Shown: positions 12,412 to 22,854, numbered from the stretch's first letter. The stretch is 64,000 nt of DNA from Myotis daubentonii (GCF_963259705.1 NC_081842.1:63252787-63316786); one strand, 5' to 3'. The notes: a model not told the origin generated them from the letters alone. Numbers and translations: made by a program.

Positions 12412-13188
12412 GATCCTCAAGTGAAGATTACAACAACAAAAACAAAAAACAGGATCATAGGAGAACCAAGATGGCGGCATAGGTTAACGCCGGAGTTTGC
12501 TGCTTTGAACAACTACTTCAAAAGTGAAACCAAAAAACGGAAGGGACATCACCCAGAACCACAGGAACGCTGGCTGAGTGGAAGTCCTACAACTAGGAGG
12601 AAAGAGAAACGCACATGGACACTCAGAGGAGGCGCAGTGCTGAAGAGAAATTCTGAGGTGCGGAGTGCGCGGAGCGGGCTGGCGGCGGAGGGCGCTGTTG
12701 TTGTTTTCAATCGGGAGGGAGTCGCAGACTCTGAGCACCAGATCCGGGCGAGTCTTTAGGGACCCAGACTCAAACGGGAGAAGCGGGACTGTCTGGCTTC
12801 GGTCAGAGCGAGTGCAGCTTTCTCTCCGAGCTTTGCAGCGGGTGCTGGGACTCAGAGAGGCAGAGCCCCTTGGGACAGGACTGAGAGCCGCCATAACTGC
12901 TCTCTCCGGCCCACCCTGTTGATCCTGTGCGACCCGCCCCGCCCAAGCCCTGCACAGAGGCATTTGCCGGATAGCCTCAGGCAAAGGCATTTGCCGGATA
13001 GCCTCAGGCAAAGGCTAGATTAGCACCTCCCTAGAGGACAGAAGTTCTCTCACTGCTGACACAGCTGATTCTCATAGCCACTTGGCCTGGAGGTCAAACC
13101 CTCCCTGGAATTAGCTACAACAATCAAGAGTTATCTATAAGACTGCGAACAAAGACCACTAGGGGGTGCACCAAGGAAGCATAACAAA
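12412..13188 (+). promoter_or_regulatory. 5' UTR / internal promoter region of the HAL1-like element
   Basis: GC-rich leader typical of L1 5' UTRs, which carry an internal promoter. It holds a perfect two-copy 27-bp tandem repeat at 12958-12984 and 12985-13011 (unit starts 'aggcatttgccggatagcct') and a CTCF-like core at 13154-13172. The first 49 bases (12412-12460, CAA-rich) precede the usual L1 start and may be transduced or untemplated. The 112-codon plus frame at 12421-12759 and 175-codon minus frame at 12484-13011 lie in this leader and look fortuitous. Confidence 0.7.
13154..13172 (+). promoter_or_regulatory. CTCF-like core motif in the HAL1 leader
   Basis: GACCACTAGGGGGTGCACC matches the CTCF core (CCACYAGRGGGCGC type) with one substitution (GTGC for GCGC). 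It lies 17 bp upstream of the ORF1 ATG. Binding is inferred from sequence only. Confidence 0.5.
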
Positions 13189-14037
13189 ATGCGGAGACAA
13201 AGAAACAGGACAAAATTGTCAATGGAAGAAATAGAGTTCAGAACCACACTTTTAAGGTCTCTCAACAACTGTTTAGAAGCTGCCGATAAACTTAATGAGA
13301 TCTACACGAAAACTAATAAGACCCTCGATCGTATATTGGGGAACCAACTAGAAATTAAGCACACACAGACTGAAATAACGAATATTATACAGACGCCCGA
13401 CAGCAGACCAGAGGAGCGCAAGAATCAAGTCAATGATTTGAAATGCGAGGAAGCAAAAAACATCCAACCGGAAAAGCAAAATGAAAAAAGAATCCAAAAA
13501 TGCGAGGATAGTGTAAGGAGCCTCTGGGACAGCTTCAAGCGTACCAACATCAGAATTATAGGGGTGCCAGAAGATGAGAGAGAGCAAGATGTTGAAAACC
13601 TATTTGAAGAAATAATGACAGAAAACTTCCCCCACCTGGTGAAAGAAATGGACTTACAGGTCCAAGAAGCTCGGAGAACCCCAAACAAAAGGAATCCAAA
13701 GAGGACCACACCAAGACACATCATAATTAAAATGCCAAGAGCAAAAGATAAAGAGAGAATCTTAAAAACAGCAAGAGAAAGACAGTCAGTTACCTACAAG
13801 GGAATACCCATACGACTGTCAGCTGATTTCTCAACAGAAACTTTGCAGGCCAGAAGGGAATGGCAAGAAATATTCAAAGTGATGAATACCAAGAACCTAC
13901 AACCAAGATTACTTTATCCAGCAAAGCTATCATTCAGAATTGTAGGTCAGATAAAGAGCTTCACAGATAAGGAAAAGCTAAAGGAGTTCATCACCACCAA
14001 ACCAGGATTATATGAAATGCTGAAAGGTATCCTTTAA
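13189..14037 (+). CDS. L1/HAL1 ORF1 protein (RNA-binding chaperone), intact, 282 aa
   Basis: The protein would coat its own RNA as a trimeric nucleic-acid chaperone in the retrotransposition particle. Seen in the sequence: a charged N-terminal half (about residues 15-115) with coiled-coil character, an RRM-like core opening with IRIIGVPEDE (121-130) and containing HIIIKMPR (177-184), and the C-terminal domain with VTYKGIPIRLSADFS (201-215), LQARREWQEIFK (219-230), LLYPAKLSF (241-249) and FITTKPGL (267-274), all conserved L1 ORF1p landmarks. At 282 residues it is shorter than the roughly 340 of human L1 ORF1p, the loss falling in the coiled coil. The start is the first ATG of the open frame after the leader; no in-frame stop or frameshift interrupts it. 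Related but degraded sequence occurs in the minus-strand L1 near 53.9 kb. Confidence 0.93.
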   Translation: MRRQRNRTKLSMEEIEFRTTLLRSLNNCLEAADKLNEIYTKTNKTLDRILGNQLEIKHTQTEITNIIQTPDSRPEERKNQVNDLKCEEAKNIQPEKQNEKRIQKCEDSVRSLWDSFKRTNIRIIGVPEDEREQDVENLFEEIMTENFPHLVKEMDLQVQEARRTPNKRNPKRTTPRHIIIKMPRAKDKERILKTARERQSVTYKGIPIRLSADFSTETLQARREWQEIFKVMNTKNLQPRLLYPAKLSFRIVGQIKSFTDKEKLKEFITTKPGLYEMLKGIL

Positions 14038-14408
14038 GAAGAGGAAGAGCAAGAAAAAGGTAAAGATACAAATTATGAACAACAAATATGCATCTATCAA
14101 CAAGTGAATCTAAGAATCAAGTGAATAAATAATCTGATGAACAGAACGAACTGTTGATTATAATAGAATCAGGGACATAGAAAGGGAATGGACTGACTAT
14201 TCTTGGGGGGGAAAGGGGTGTGGGAGATGTGGGAAGAGACTGGACAAAAATCGTGCACCTATGGATGAGGACAGTGGGTGGGGAGTGAGGGCGGAGGGTG
14301 GGGTGGGAACTGGGAGGAGGGGAGTTATGGGGGGGGGAAAGGAACAAATGTAATAATCTGAACAATAAAGATTTAATTTAAAAAAATAAAATAAAGTATA
14401 ATATTACA

Positions 14409-14649
14409 TATAGAAAAATATGATTCCATTCTGTAACTCACTTTTGACGTCAAAACCCAGGATATTAGATCAGTGCTTTCATTTAAACATGATAAGAAAT
14501 TATTGGAATCCTAAGTGCCAGCGATTCTTTTTAGATAATTTGTGCATTTTTTAGCCCTGTAGTTTAGTAAACTTTTGATGAAAAGTATGACATAATTTAG
14601 AATATAGTATAGTGGTGATTTTCACCCCAGGCAATATTTTTATGTATGA

Positions 14650-14680
<31 letters not shown>

Positions 14681-16023
14681 TCCTTGAGTTAGTTCTAGGT
14701 CTTCTATGAGGTTGAGGGGCAAAGAGATAGAGGAATAGAGTTTCTTAGTAGTTATCTCAATTCATACAGCACCATAGTGAAAGTGATCAGAGTCTTTATT
14801 TTTTCTCCATTCTTAGCCATTGTTTCTATGCTGACATGAAGAAAATCCAGTGTCTTATATTTAACAATCATTTGTTTCATTAATACAAACTCTTCTGTTT
14901 TAAGAATTTTGGAACTCGGCTAAGGGGCTACGGGGCATACAATTTTCGTACATAATAGCTTGCAGCTAAACTAGGACTGTGATTTTTAGGAGGAGAGGAA
15001 AAAGTGGGCAGATTGTGCTCTCACAGGAAAGAACACAAACACATTTGCAGTCTTATAGTAAGCCTACCTTATTCAAATGTAAATTAAAAAAATAGAAAAA
15101 TACAACAACAGAACCAATCTATTTAAAAGGGAAGATGCTTTACAAGTCAACTAATTGAACACTGAAAGTCATCATTTGTTTAGAACAGCTAGAAGTAGGC
15201 TTATTCTTTTTATTCTGTTTTAGAGTCATTGGACATGGGGGAAAATGTCAGCTAAAATAGCTTTTGTGTAAGAAATAGTCAGGAATGAAGAGATAATTAT
15301 GGCCAGTCACCACATAAATAATCATAACTCTTATTTATCATTTCTGTAGCACTCTGTATTTACAAACTGCTTTATAAACAATTATAATTCCTTGTAGTCA
15401 AAAAACCATAAAAGTTCCTAGTCCCTGCCTTTAATACACAGGGCAGTGACAGTCACTGCTGGCTGATGTCACTATGTAGATAGACCAGTGGTGAAGTTCC
15501 AGTCAGGATGCCAGAACTTTATACACTTTATCTCCAAAAACATTAGAGATTCAGAAAGAAATTAAAAACATTAGTAAAAGTCTTAAAGCTATGGTCTCCG
15601 GGGTGTTGAGGAAGAATATGAATAATGGGAAGAACAGGAGCTAGCAAAAACGAAAGCCTTTTTAATGAAAGCATAGAAACTAAATAGTTGCAGAATAATT
15701 CAATACAAAGGATAACAAATATTTCATCAAAGGTATGTATCTGGTGAAGAAATCTAATAAAGTGTCCACATTAAGAAAAAAAAAACCCAAAACCTGGGAA
15801 GTATATTAGTACAATAAGGAATATGACCCTGAGTACTTTAAAAAGGATGTCCTTTTAAGGATGGCTAAAGACATATTCCTTATTTGTGTCCATGTGGCAT
15901 CAGTCATTCATTAGGAGACTCTTAAAAAAAAAATATGGGACTATTATTTTTCTCTTATTTAGGATAATCAGCTGGCAGTGTCTTATTAAGCCATTAATTT
16001 CTAAGACCCTTATTATAATTTAA
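14409..16023. other. Non-genic stretch with (CA)n at 14653-14680
   Basis: Contains a 14-unit CA microsatellite. The 15320-15410 part has weak MIR/L2 character. No splice-flanked coding frame. Confidence 0.45.
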
Positions 16024-16495
16024 CTAGAGGCCTAGTGCACAATAATTTGTGCACTCAGGCAGGGGGAGGAGGAGTCCCTCAGCCGGGCCTGTACCCTCTC
16101 GCAGTCTGGGATCCCTCTGGGGATGTCCACCTGCTGGCTTAGGCCCACTCCCCGGGGGATCAGGCTTAAGCTGGCAGTCAGACATCCCTCTGGCTGCCCG
16201 GGAGCCCTCGGGGGATGTCCACTTGTCAGCGGGGACCAGGCTTAAGCTTCAGTCAGACATCCTTAGCGCTGCTGAGGAGGTAGGAGAGGCTCCCAACACC
16301 ACCGCTGTGCTGGCAGCCATCAGCCTGGCTTGTGGCTGAGCAGAGCTCCCCCTGTGGGAGCGCACTGACCACCAGGGGGCAGCTCCTGCATTGAGCGTCT
16401 GCCCCCTGGTGGTCAGTGTGTGTCATAGTGACCAGTCATTCCCAGTCGTTCTGCTGTTAGGGTCAATTTGCATATTACCCTTTTATTATAAAGGA
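16024..16495 (-). mobile_element. Non-autonomous HeliBat-type Helitron
   Basis: Read on the minus strand it starts TCCTTTATAATAAAAGGG, continues with ATATGCAAATTGACC and ends with CTAG. The insertion lies between A (16023) and T (16496), the Helitron target. The 3' terminal hairpin is visible: AGTGCACAA (16034-16042), loop TAAT, TTGTGCACT (16047-16055). No Rep/helicase coding sequence, so it is non-autonomous and depended on an autonomous partner. The 96-codon frame inside (16049-16339) has no recognisable domain. Confidence 0.93.
16363..16418. promoter_or_regulatory. Perfect 20-bp inverted repeat formed by two convergent CTCF-like cores
   Basis: CACTGACCACCAGGGGGCAG at 16363-16382 and its exact complement CTGCCCCCTGGTGGTCAGTG at 16399-16418, separated by 16 bp. 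Each arm holds CCACCAGGGGGCAG, a near-ideal CTCF core. The pair sits about 80 bp from the 5' end of the Helitron. It could serve as a DNA or RNA hairpin, as two protein sites, or both. Confidence 0.6.
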
Positions 16496-16629
16496 TGTTT
16501 TACAATTTTACAGGTGTGTTTGGATTTTTGGTTCCTCCATAGGGCCTCTGTTAAAGAATGCTCTTACTCTCACATAGACAATAAAGGTATAAAATCATAT
16601 GAAAGTAACTGCTTTCTTCCTAAGTGGAT

Positions 16630-16765
16630 AGAAGTGAACTAGACCAGCACTGAGAACAGTTGGGTTCCAGTTCTTCATGGTCACTTCTTAGCTCTCTATG
16701 AATAAGACACACTAGTTTTTGGCCTCACTTTATCCATCTTTAATCAGACAGCTTCTAAGATTTTA
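16630..16765 (+). repeat. MIR-like fragment
   Basis: 'gttgggttccagttcttcat', 'cttcttagctctctatgaat', 'ggcctcactttatccatctt' follow the MIR core in plus direction. Confidence 0.5.
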
Positions 16766-16927
16766 TTCTGATCATATGACTTCTTTCTTCCCTTTTATGC
16801 CAGTCATTATACTGCTTTTGTGTTTAGGTAGAAAAATCTACCTGTCTGTCTCATCAGTGGACATCCTGTATACTCAACATAATGAATAAATGTTATATAT
16901 TTGGACATATAAAATGTCAAACACTTA

Positions 16928-17300
16928 GTGTGAGCATTAGTATATTTGGGCTTCCATAACAAAGATACCATAGACAGGGTGGCGTTAACAACAAACATTC
17001 ATTTCTCTCAGTTCTGGACACTGGGAAGTCTAAGCTCTCACTGGCAGGTTCAGCGTCCGGTGGGAGCCCACCTTCTGCTTCATAGATAGCCATTCTTGCT
17101 GTGTCCACACATGGAGGAAGGAGCTCTCTGGGGTCCCTTTCATATGGGCATTAATCTCATTTATGAAGTCTCCACCCTCATGACCTAACCACCCTCCAAA
17201 TGGCCCACTTCTTATAACATCAGCTTGAGGATTGGGTTTCAACATAGGAATTTTGAGGGTACATAAACATTTAGTCCACTGCAGTGTATTATTCCAGTCT
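16928..17300 (-). repeat. MLT1-type ERVL-MaLR LTR, minus orientation
   Basis: The series 'cttccataacaaagatacca', 'ggtggcgttaacaacaaaca', 'tctcagttctggacactggg' and, at the far end, 'aattttgagggtacataaac' is the reverse complement of the MLT1 LTR plan. Diverged ancient copy; internal shortening is evident. Minus frames across it (16807-17314) are not genes. Confidence 0.75.
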
Positions 17301-18659
17301 TTTCCCAGTGTCATGTGAAATTATGTGGAATGGTGTATAACACAAAATGCAATCACAGTAGCCCTGGCTTACATGCTGAGAGAGTTAGTCTCTTCATAGC
17401 TCTTCATCCATCGGACTAAACCAAGAGAAGTCTTGATTTGTAGGTATTAAACCTTTTTAAAGACCTTTGAAAACACTTGGTAATTTAAAAAATAGCAAAC
17501 CAAATAAACACACACACACACACAAAAAATGCAGTATAGGCCCTAGCTCAGAGTTTTCAACAATTTAAGTAAATAATAATACCTCTATTTTGCTTTCAGA
17601 GCACTGTCATGTTTGTTTGTTTATAACAAGTGATGCTTATCTTCCACGTATAATAATAATAATAATATATTAAAATTAAAGCACATATAGTCAAGTAAAA
17701 ATGTATCTATTTAAAAGAAAAATATCATTTAAATAATAGTGCAGATGGTATGTGAACATGGCAAAAGTTGTGAAAAAGGATGACTAACTTTGAAAAAAAC
17801 TGGGCTACTTGAAACGTTCTTCAAAATAGCCTTGGCAAACAAGCTGGACATTTTGAAATCCTGCTCTATAAATTTAATGAGCATATTCTTTCAGAATCTG
17901 AAGTGTTTTCACTAACTTTGGCTGTGAAGGCATTGACTCAGTGTTAAATAAGCTAAGTTTCTCAGAGCTGGTGAAACTTGTAATCTCATTCTGATGACAA
18001 CCATTTACATTCTAAATCTATAACTGCATTTTAAACTGTGGCAGCTTTACACCACATCATTTCAGCACAACTCTCTCTTCTTTATAATTTCAAAAGCCTT
18101 TGCAGTCTAGAAAGTTGATGTCTGTAAACTACTTCATAATCAGTGGGCTCTGCTAGACATGGAGGAATTATGTAAATTAATAGACTAAAAGTAAATAACT
18201 TTCAGGGTCTTAAGTACTTTTATTTGTGGTAGTCAACTCTTTTTAGTAAATGGACTCCTTCTAAATATATTTTTATTATATTTAGCACATTTAAATTATA
18301 TGCTAAGTTAATTTGGGGAGGAAAGGGCTTTAACTTTTCATTAAAAATTATTATGGTAGTTCTTTTTTAAATTAAAACTCATGAATATACATAGTTTTAA
18401 AGAACAGGGAAAATATTTTTCTCATGCATTGTCAAAAGAGAAAGAAACCCCAAACCAAATTTAGTTACCATTCTAGATACTATAGATACTATACAATAGG
18501 TATAGTCTTTAGACACTATAGATTTAAATGTCATAAAAATTACAGATTTAATATTTTACCATTCTATAAAATTTACAAAATGTTAAGGAAACAAATGGTT
18601 ACATAAGTCCTCTATTTTTCAAGCTGTGTGCAGTGTTTTTTTAAAATACAATTATATCA
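17301..18659. other. AT-rich non-genic stretch
   Basis: Short CA and TAA simple repeats near 17510 and 17650. No exon or recent element recognised. Confidence 0.4.
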
Positions 18660-18925
18660 CTTTAGTTTTTAAAACTAGATTTACTGAGTTATAATTGATA
18701 TACAATAAACTGCACATATTTAAAGTGTATACTTTTGACACCTGTATATACCTGGAAAAACACAATAAAAATCGAAATAGCAAACAGATTTATCACCCTC
18801 GAAAGTTTTCTTGTGCCTCTCAGAAATCCCTTCCTCCTTCCCCCCACCAGGTAATCATTGATTTGCTTTCTATAACTATAGATTATTTTGCACTTTAAGA
18901 ATTTCATAAAAAAGAATTTTTACAG
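18660..18925. repeat. Old L1 3'-region fragment (L1M type)
   Basis: 'ataattgatatacaataaac', 'gcacatatttaaagtgtata' and 'gattatttt' near the end follow a well-known 3' segment of old mammalian L1. I did not fix the strand. Confidence 0.6.
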
Positions 18926-19482
18926 TAAAAAAATTCAAATTTCATTCAAAAGACATATAAATGCTATGATATAAGGGAGACCCAAATATAGCTCTTGTTG
19001 TCATAGTGTGTACAATATAAGTGAAACATATAAGCAAGCGATAAAAATAGAGATATGTGATTAAAAGCACATAATGAGGATGCTCAAATTTATGCATTAG
19101 TTTTATGAATAAGTCTGATAAAATCTGATACATATTCTACAACACATCCTCTACAGTATGGGATGGGAGAGAAGGTGGTAGATGATAGAATATTACTTTA
19201 CTACTTTATTTTATCTTATTTAAAACAGGTTAGGAAGTGTAATATGTTTCCATGTGTTATCTCATAGCCTAATATGTTATCCATATCAGATATCAGATAA
19301 CACTGATGCTGATTCTGTTTTTTCTTAGATAATCCTGCTGATTTTTTATTTATTTTATAATTGAGGAAACTCATATCTAGAAAACCTGAGTGCTTTATCC
19401 AAAACTGCATCCTTGTGTGTTAGGGAAAACACATATATTTAGATGAGAAATGCTTATTCTAAGTTTCCCTGATATGTTAAGA
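18926..19482. other. AT-rich non-genic stretch
   Basis: No feature recognised. Confidence 0.35.
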
Positions 19483-19816
19483 CTAGAGGTCCCTTGGCCT
19501 GGCCTGTGGGGATAGGACCTAAAGTGGCTCTCTGACATCCCCTGAGGGGTCCTGGATTGTGAGAGGGCAGTTCTCGGGTGACACACCATGAAATCGGGCT
19601 CCCTCCTCTCTGGTTCCAGGTGTGTCACCCCAGAACCACAGCTGCCAAGTCACCACAGTTCAGCTTGGCAGCTCCTGTGTTGAGCATCTGCCCCCTGATG
19701 GTCAGTGCGCATCATAGCTACCTGTTGGACAGTTTTCTCCTGGTGGTCATTGTGCGTAATCGCAACCGGCCTGCTGGTTAGATGGTAAGTCGGTCACTTA
19801 GGCTTTTATATATATA
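19483..19816 (-). mobile_element. Non-autonomous Helitron, variant 5' end
   Basis: Begins CTAGAGGTCCC at 19483 after an A, the complement of the HeliBat 3' end. Its 5' end on the minus strand is the variant 'tatatatataaaagccta' rather than the ATATGCAAATTGACC form; the exact terminal TC is degraded, so the right edge is good to a few bases. It shares the CTGCCCCCTG..GGTCAGTGCG block with the 16.0-kb copy. Confidence 0.75.
19688..19704 (-). promoter_or_regulatory. CTCF-like core in the Helitron
   Basis: CTGCCCCCTGATGGTCA; on the minus strand CCATCAGGGGGCAG, one base off the good CTCF core. The partner arm seen in the 16.4-kb Helitron is missing here. Confidence 0.4.
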
Positions 19817-19839
19817 AATAATTTGACAGGAGTTACCTG

Positions 19840-19990
19840 ACGTGCTAATTCCATAACTGGATAGAAACAGTGTCCTAGAAAGATCACTGGATGGAGCTCC
19901 AAAAGACCTGTGTTCTAGCTCTGCCCTCTTGTAAACTATTTGTGTAACCCTTGGACACAAGTATTGCTTTTCTTTTTAGGGATCTCTATT
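19840..19990 (+). repeat. MIR-like fragment
   Basis: 'aagatcactggatggagctc', 'acctgtgttctagctctgcc', 'tttgtgtaacccttggacac' follow the MIR core in plus direction. Confidence 0.6.
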
Positions 19991-20288
19991 AACTTCAATT
20001 GCTTAAAAAATGGGAAAGGACACATGTGGTAATACATAGCATTTCCTATAAGAGGAAAATGGAAGAACTCCATTACACAAGGTCACAAAGAGAAGGATGA
20101 ACGGTTATGGATGGTTCCATATCATCTTGTATTAAAGAGGAGAGTAGAATTCAGGAATAAACAGAAGGACTCCATTCAGAAATTTATGAAACCCTCATGC
20201 ATGTCTGTAACTGCCAGTTTCATTACTTAGGTCTCTTTCTGGATAGATAATTGATAGTAAAATTGTTAAGTATTTCAAAGGCAGTAAG

Positions 20289-20469
20289 TACAGTGGGGCC
20301 TTGACTTATGAGTGTCCCAACTAACGAGTTTTTTGAGATACCAGCTGTCTCTCGGCCGATTTTTTGCATTGTGTTGATAGAGTAATTTGAGTTAATAAGC
20401 TCCTTAACGAGCTCCATAACAAGCTAGGTCTCGGAACAAATTAAACTCGTAAGTCAAGGCCCCACTGTA
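20289..20469. mobile_element. Tc1/mariner-type (Tigger-like) MITE with TA duplication
   Basis: The body 20291-20467 (177 bp) has perfect 18-bp terminal inverted repeats CAGTGGGGCCTTGACTTA, extending with one mismatch through GAGT. It is flanked by TA on both sides (20289-20290, 20468-20469), the Tc1/mariner target duplication. It has no coding capacity and would have been moved by a transposase supplied in trans. Confidence 0.9.
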
Positions 20470-20579
20470 AATGGAAATTTCTATACTAGTACTGGTAATT
20501 CTTAGAGTTAACTTTTTTTTTTCTTAACTTTCCCCAGTTTCTGTTCCCTTGGTTTTCCTATTAATGTCCTGCATTACTT

Positions 20580-20995
20580 TCCAGGTTTCCCAATAAAATT
20601 TTCAACAAGCTCAGTGACTACAACAATAGAAATATTGCCTCAGTTCTGGAGGCTAAGTGCTCAAAATCAAAGTGTCAGCAAGATTGCTTCCTTCTGAGGG
20701 CTATGAGAATCTGTTCCATGCCTCTCTCCTGCCTTCTGGTAGTTCAATGGCAATGTTTGGTATTTCTTGTTTTGTAGAAACATCCCTCTGATCTCTGCCT
20801 TTATCTTCCCATAGTATCTACCTGTGTCCAAACTTCTGTTTTTATAAGGACACCAGTCATATTAGATTAGGACTGACCCTGATGATTTCATCTTAAATAA
20901 TTATATCTGTAATGACCTTAATTCAATTGATACCAGGGGTTAGGAATTCAAAACATGAATTTAGGGGGACTCAATTTAACCTGTAACCAACTCAC
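20580..20995 (-). repeat. MLT1-type ERVL-MaLR LTR, minus orientation
   Basis: 'tcagttctggaggctaagtg', 'ataaggacaccagtcatatt', 'attagattaggactgaccct', 'ggggttaggaattcaaaaca' are the reverse complement of the MLT1 plan. Diverged. Confidence 0.75.
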
Positions 20996-21038
20996 TTGGT
21001 TAAGCAAAGCAAATCACTGCATATGCACATGTTATTGA

Positions 21039-21095
21039 TAAGTGTATCAATCAGGGTTCCACAAGAGAAACAAGAACTAGTAGATGTGTGTGTGT

Positions 21096-21141
<46 letters not shown>

Positions 21142-21208
21142 AGATAGGTAGATAGATCAATAGATAGATAGATAATGTCTATAGATGTGTGTATATATAT
21201 GTGTGTAC

Positions 21209-21266
<58 letters not shown>

Positions 21267-21480
21267 CAGAGAATTATTGTAAAGAATTTTAATACAATTG
21301 TGAGAGCTGTCTGGGCACATCCAAAGTCCATCATGCAGGCCATCAGAAATGAAAGTCTTGGTCAGAAGCTGATGCTACACCCCACAGAAAATTTCACCTT
21401 TTTCAGGGAAACCTATCACTAGTTCTGTCCTCATGGCCTTCAACTGAGTAGATCAGGCCATTCTATAATATTTAGGGTAA
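21039..21480. repeat. Ancient interspersed repeat carrying a compound microsatellite
   Basis: Opens 'tgtatcaatcagggttccac', a common ancient mammalian repeat start whose family I cannot fix. It contains (TG)n at 21085-21138, GATA units at about 21140-21173 and (GA)n at 21218-21265. The 89-codon frame here is microsatellite translation. Confidence 0.6.
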
Positions 21481-21483
21481 TAT

Positions 21484-21760
21484 ATTCACATGATCTCACT
21501 CATATGTGGAATCTAAGGAACAAAATAGACTGATGAACAACAGAGACATAGAAGCATAGAACAGACTGGAATCTCAGAGGGAAAGAGGGGGAGGGAGGTA
21601 GGTGGGAAGAGATCAACCAAAGAACTTGTATGCATATATAAATATCCCATGGACACAGACAATAGAGTGGTGAAGGCCTGGGGCAGGGGTGGGCTAGTAG
21701 TGGTCTATGGGGGGAAAAGGGAGATATATGTAATACTTTCACCAGTAAATATTTTTTAAA
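21484..21760 (+). repeat. L1 3' UTR fragment
   Basis: 'atgatctcactcatatgtgg', 'gggaagagatcaaccaaaga', 'ggcctggggcaggggtgggc' and 'atatgtaatactttcaccag' are the L1 3' UTR in plus direction; 5' truncated, with a short A/T-rich tail near 21750. Confidence 0.8.
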
Positions 21761-22729
21761 GTAACTGGGAGAGCCACAGGAAGCTACTGCATTATTCTTC
21801 TGACCCAGATGAACTGAGGGCAGTAATATTGGGTTTATTACCCAGGAGTCATGGGCTGACTGGTCCCTGTTTGGGAGGCTAAGTACACGCAAGGTTTGCA
21901 TGCAATTTTGTCACAGCCCGGACCCTTGGTGTATTACTCTTTCCTAACACAGCCTTAATATAACCTCCTCTCTTCCAGTGTATATCATGAAACTAGCTTC
22001 ATTCTTCCAATTCAATCTTGTGTTCTCTGAAGAAAAAATGCCCAAAGCAATTTTCACCCCATCACACACTGGTAATCATTTTATTTTTCTGATTATGTTT
22101 CCTTCTCTCTTTCAGTCCTTTGGTAAATTACACAGGGACCCTTTATTGTCATTCTCTCTTTTTTCTTTCTCTCTGTGTCTCTATGCTAAGTGCCAGCTGT
22201 CATCACTTGGCAGATAATTACCATTTTACAAACAGTATTTAGGGAAATGACATCAGTTTCTGAATGTATGGCTGTCATGTTATTCACAGGGCTTTCCTCT
22301 GTTAACCACCTTCTCTGTGTGCAGGCTGGGTGGAAGCGGTGGGGATTGAGGGGAGGGAAAAAGGGAAGACCCCTTGGCTCCAAGCTTTTGGAGAACAATT
22401 GCATCCCATTTGTCACTGTTATTCTGACAACCCTCATTTCGCTCATCCCAAACCCTCCCTGCCATATTATTTTAGTGGATAAATAAATGATTGCTTGAAC
22501 GAATTCAGTGGAATAGCTTCCCGATGTGAAGTTGTTATAGCGTGAAGAAGCCAGTAGGTGGAAAGACAGATACTGGCTTGTGTCCTGCATGATAGTATCT
22601 GTTGGATGATACAGATCTCTCCCTCACATGATATTCTCGATTGTTCTGTTGGATGAACAATTCCTAAAATACTATGAGGTATAAAGTAGTTATTAACTGC
22701 ATTTGGGGGGGGGGGTCAACTGGTGTCTT

Positions 22730-22850
22730 AAAAAGGGCAACAGATTTGAGTTAGGTGTCTGAATTCTATTACGTGCTCTTAGTTAATTAAGAAAGATGCA
22801 CCATTTTGCCTATACAGCCTTCAGTTTACCTGTGAAATAGTAACAGTAAT
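22730..22850 (+). repeat. MIR-like fragment
   Basis: 'gggcaacagatttgagttag', 'ttcagtttacctgtgaaata' followed by ATAATGATGG follow MIR in plus direction. Confidence 0.5.
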
Positions 22851-22854
22851 AATG

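Larger units (their letters stand above)
12395..14408 (+). mobile_element. Full-length half-LINE (HAL1-like) retrotransposon with 17-bp target duplications
   Basis: A complete LINE insertion bounded by the identical 17-bp repeat TAAAGTATAATATTACA at 12395-12411 and 14392-14408. It has an L1-type 5' UTR (beginning 'gagaaccaagatggcggcat' at 12461), one intact ORF1 (13189-14037), a short G-rich 3' UTR and an A-rich tail ending in 'aacaataaagatttaattt'. There is no reverse-transcriptase ORF2. This is the known HAL1 (half-L1) plan. The 3' end matches local L1 3' ends (4.4 and 21.7 kb), as expected if L1 enzymes mobilise it in trans. The alternative is an ordinary L1 that lost ORF2 before insertion. 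Intact ORF and perfect duplications indicate a young copy. Confidence 0.9.

Noticed and set aside
12484..13011. 175-codon minus frame
   Set aside because: Antisense of the GC-rich HAL1 leader; its N-terminal repeat only mirrors the 27-bp tandem duplication.
13348..13724. Minus frames of 79 and 99 codons
   Set aside because: Antisense shadows of the intact ORF1.
14117..14365. 82-codon proline/histidine-rich minus frame
   Set aside because: Antisense of the G-rich 3' UTR of the HAL1-like element.
21051..21320. 89-codon minus frame of SLSL and THTH repeats
   Set aside because: Translation of microsatellites.
22186..22590. Overlapping 98- and 134-codon frames on both strands
   Set aside because: No splice signals or domain; probably old L2/MIR-type sequence ending near 22500.
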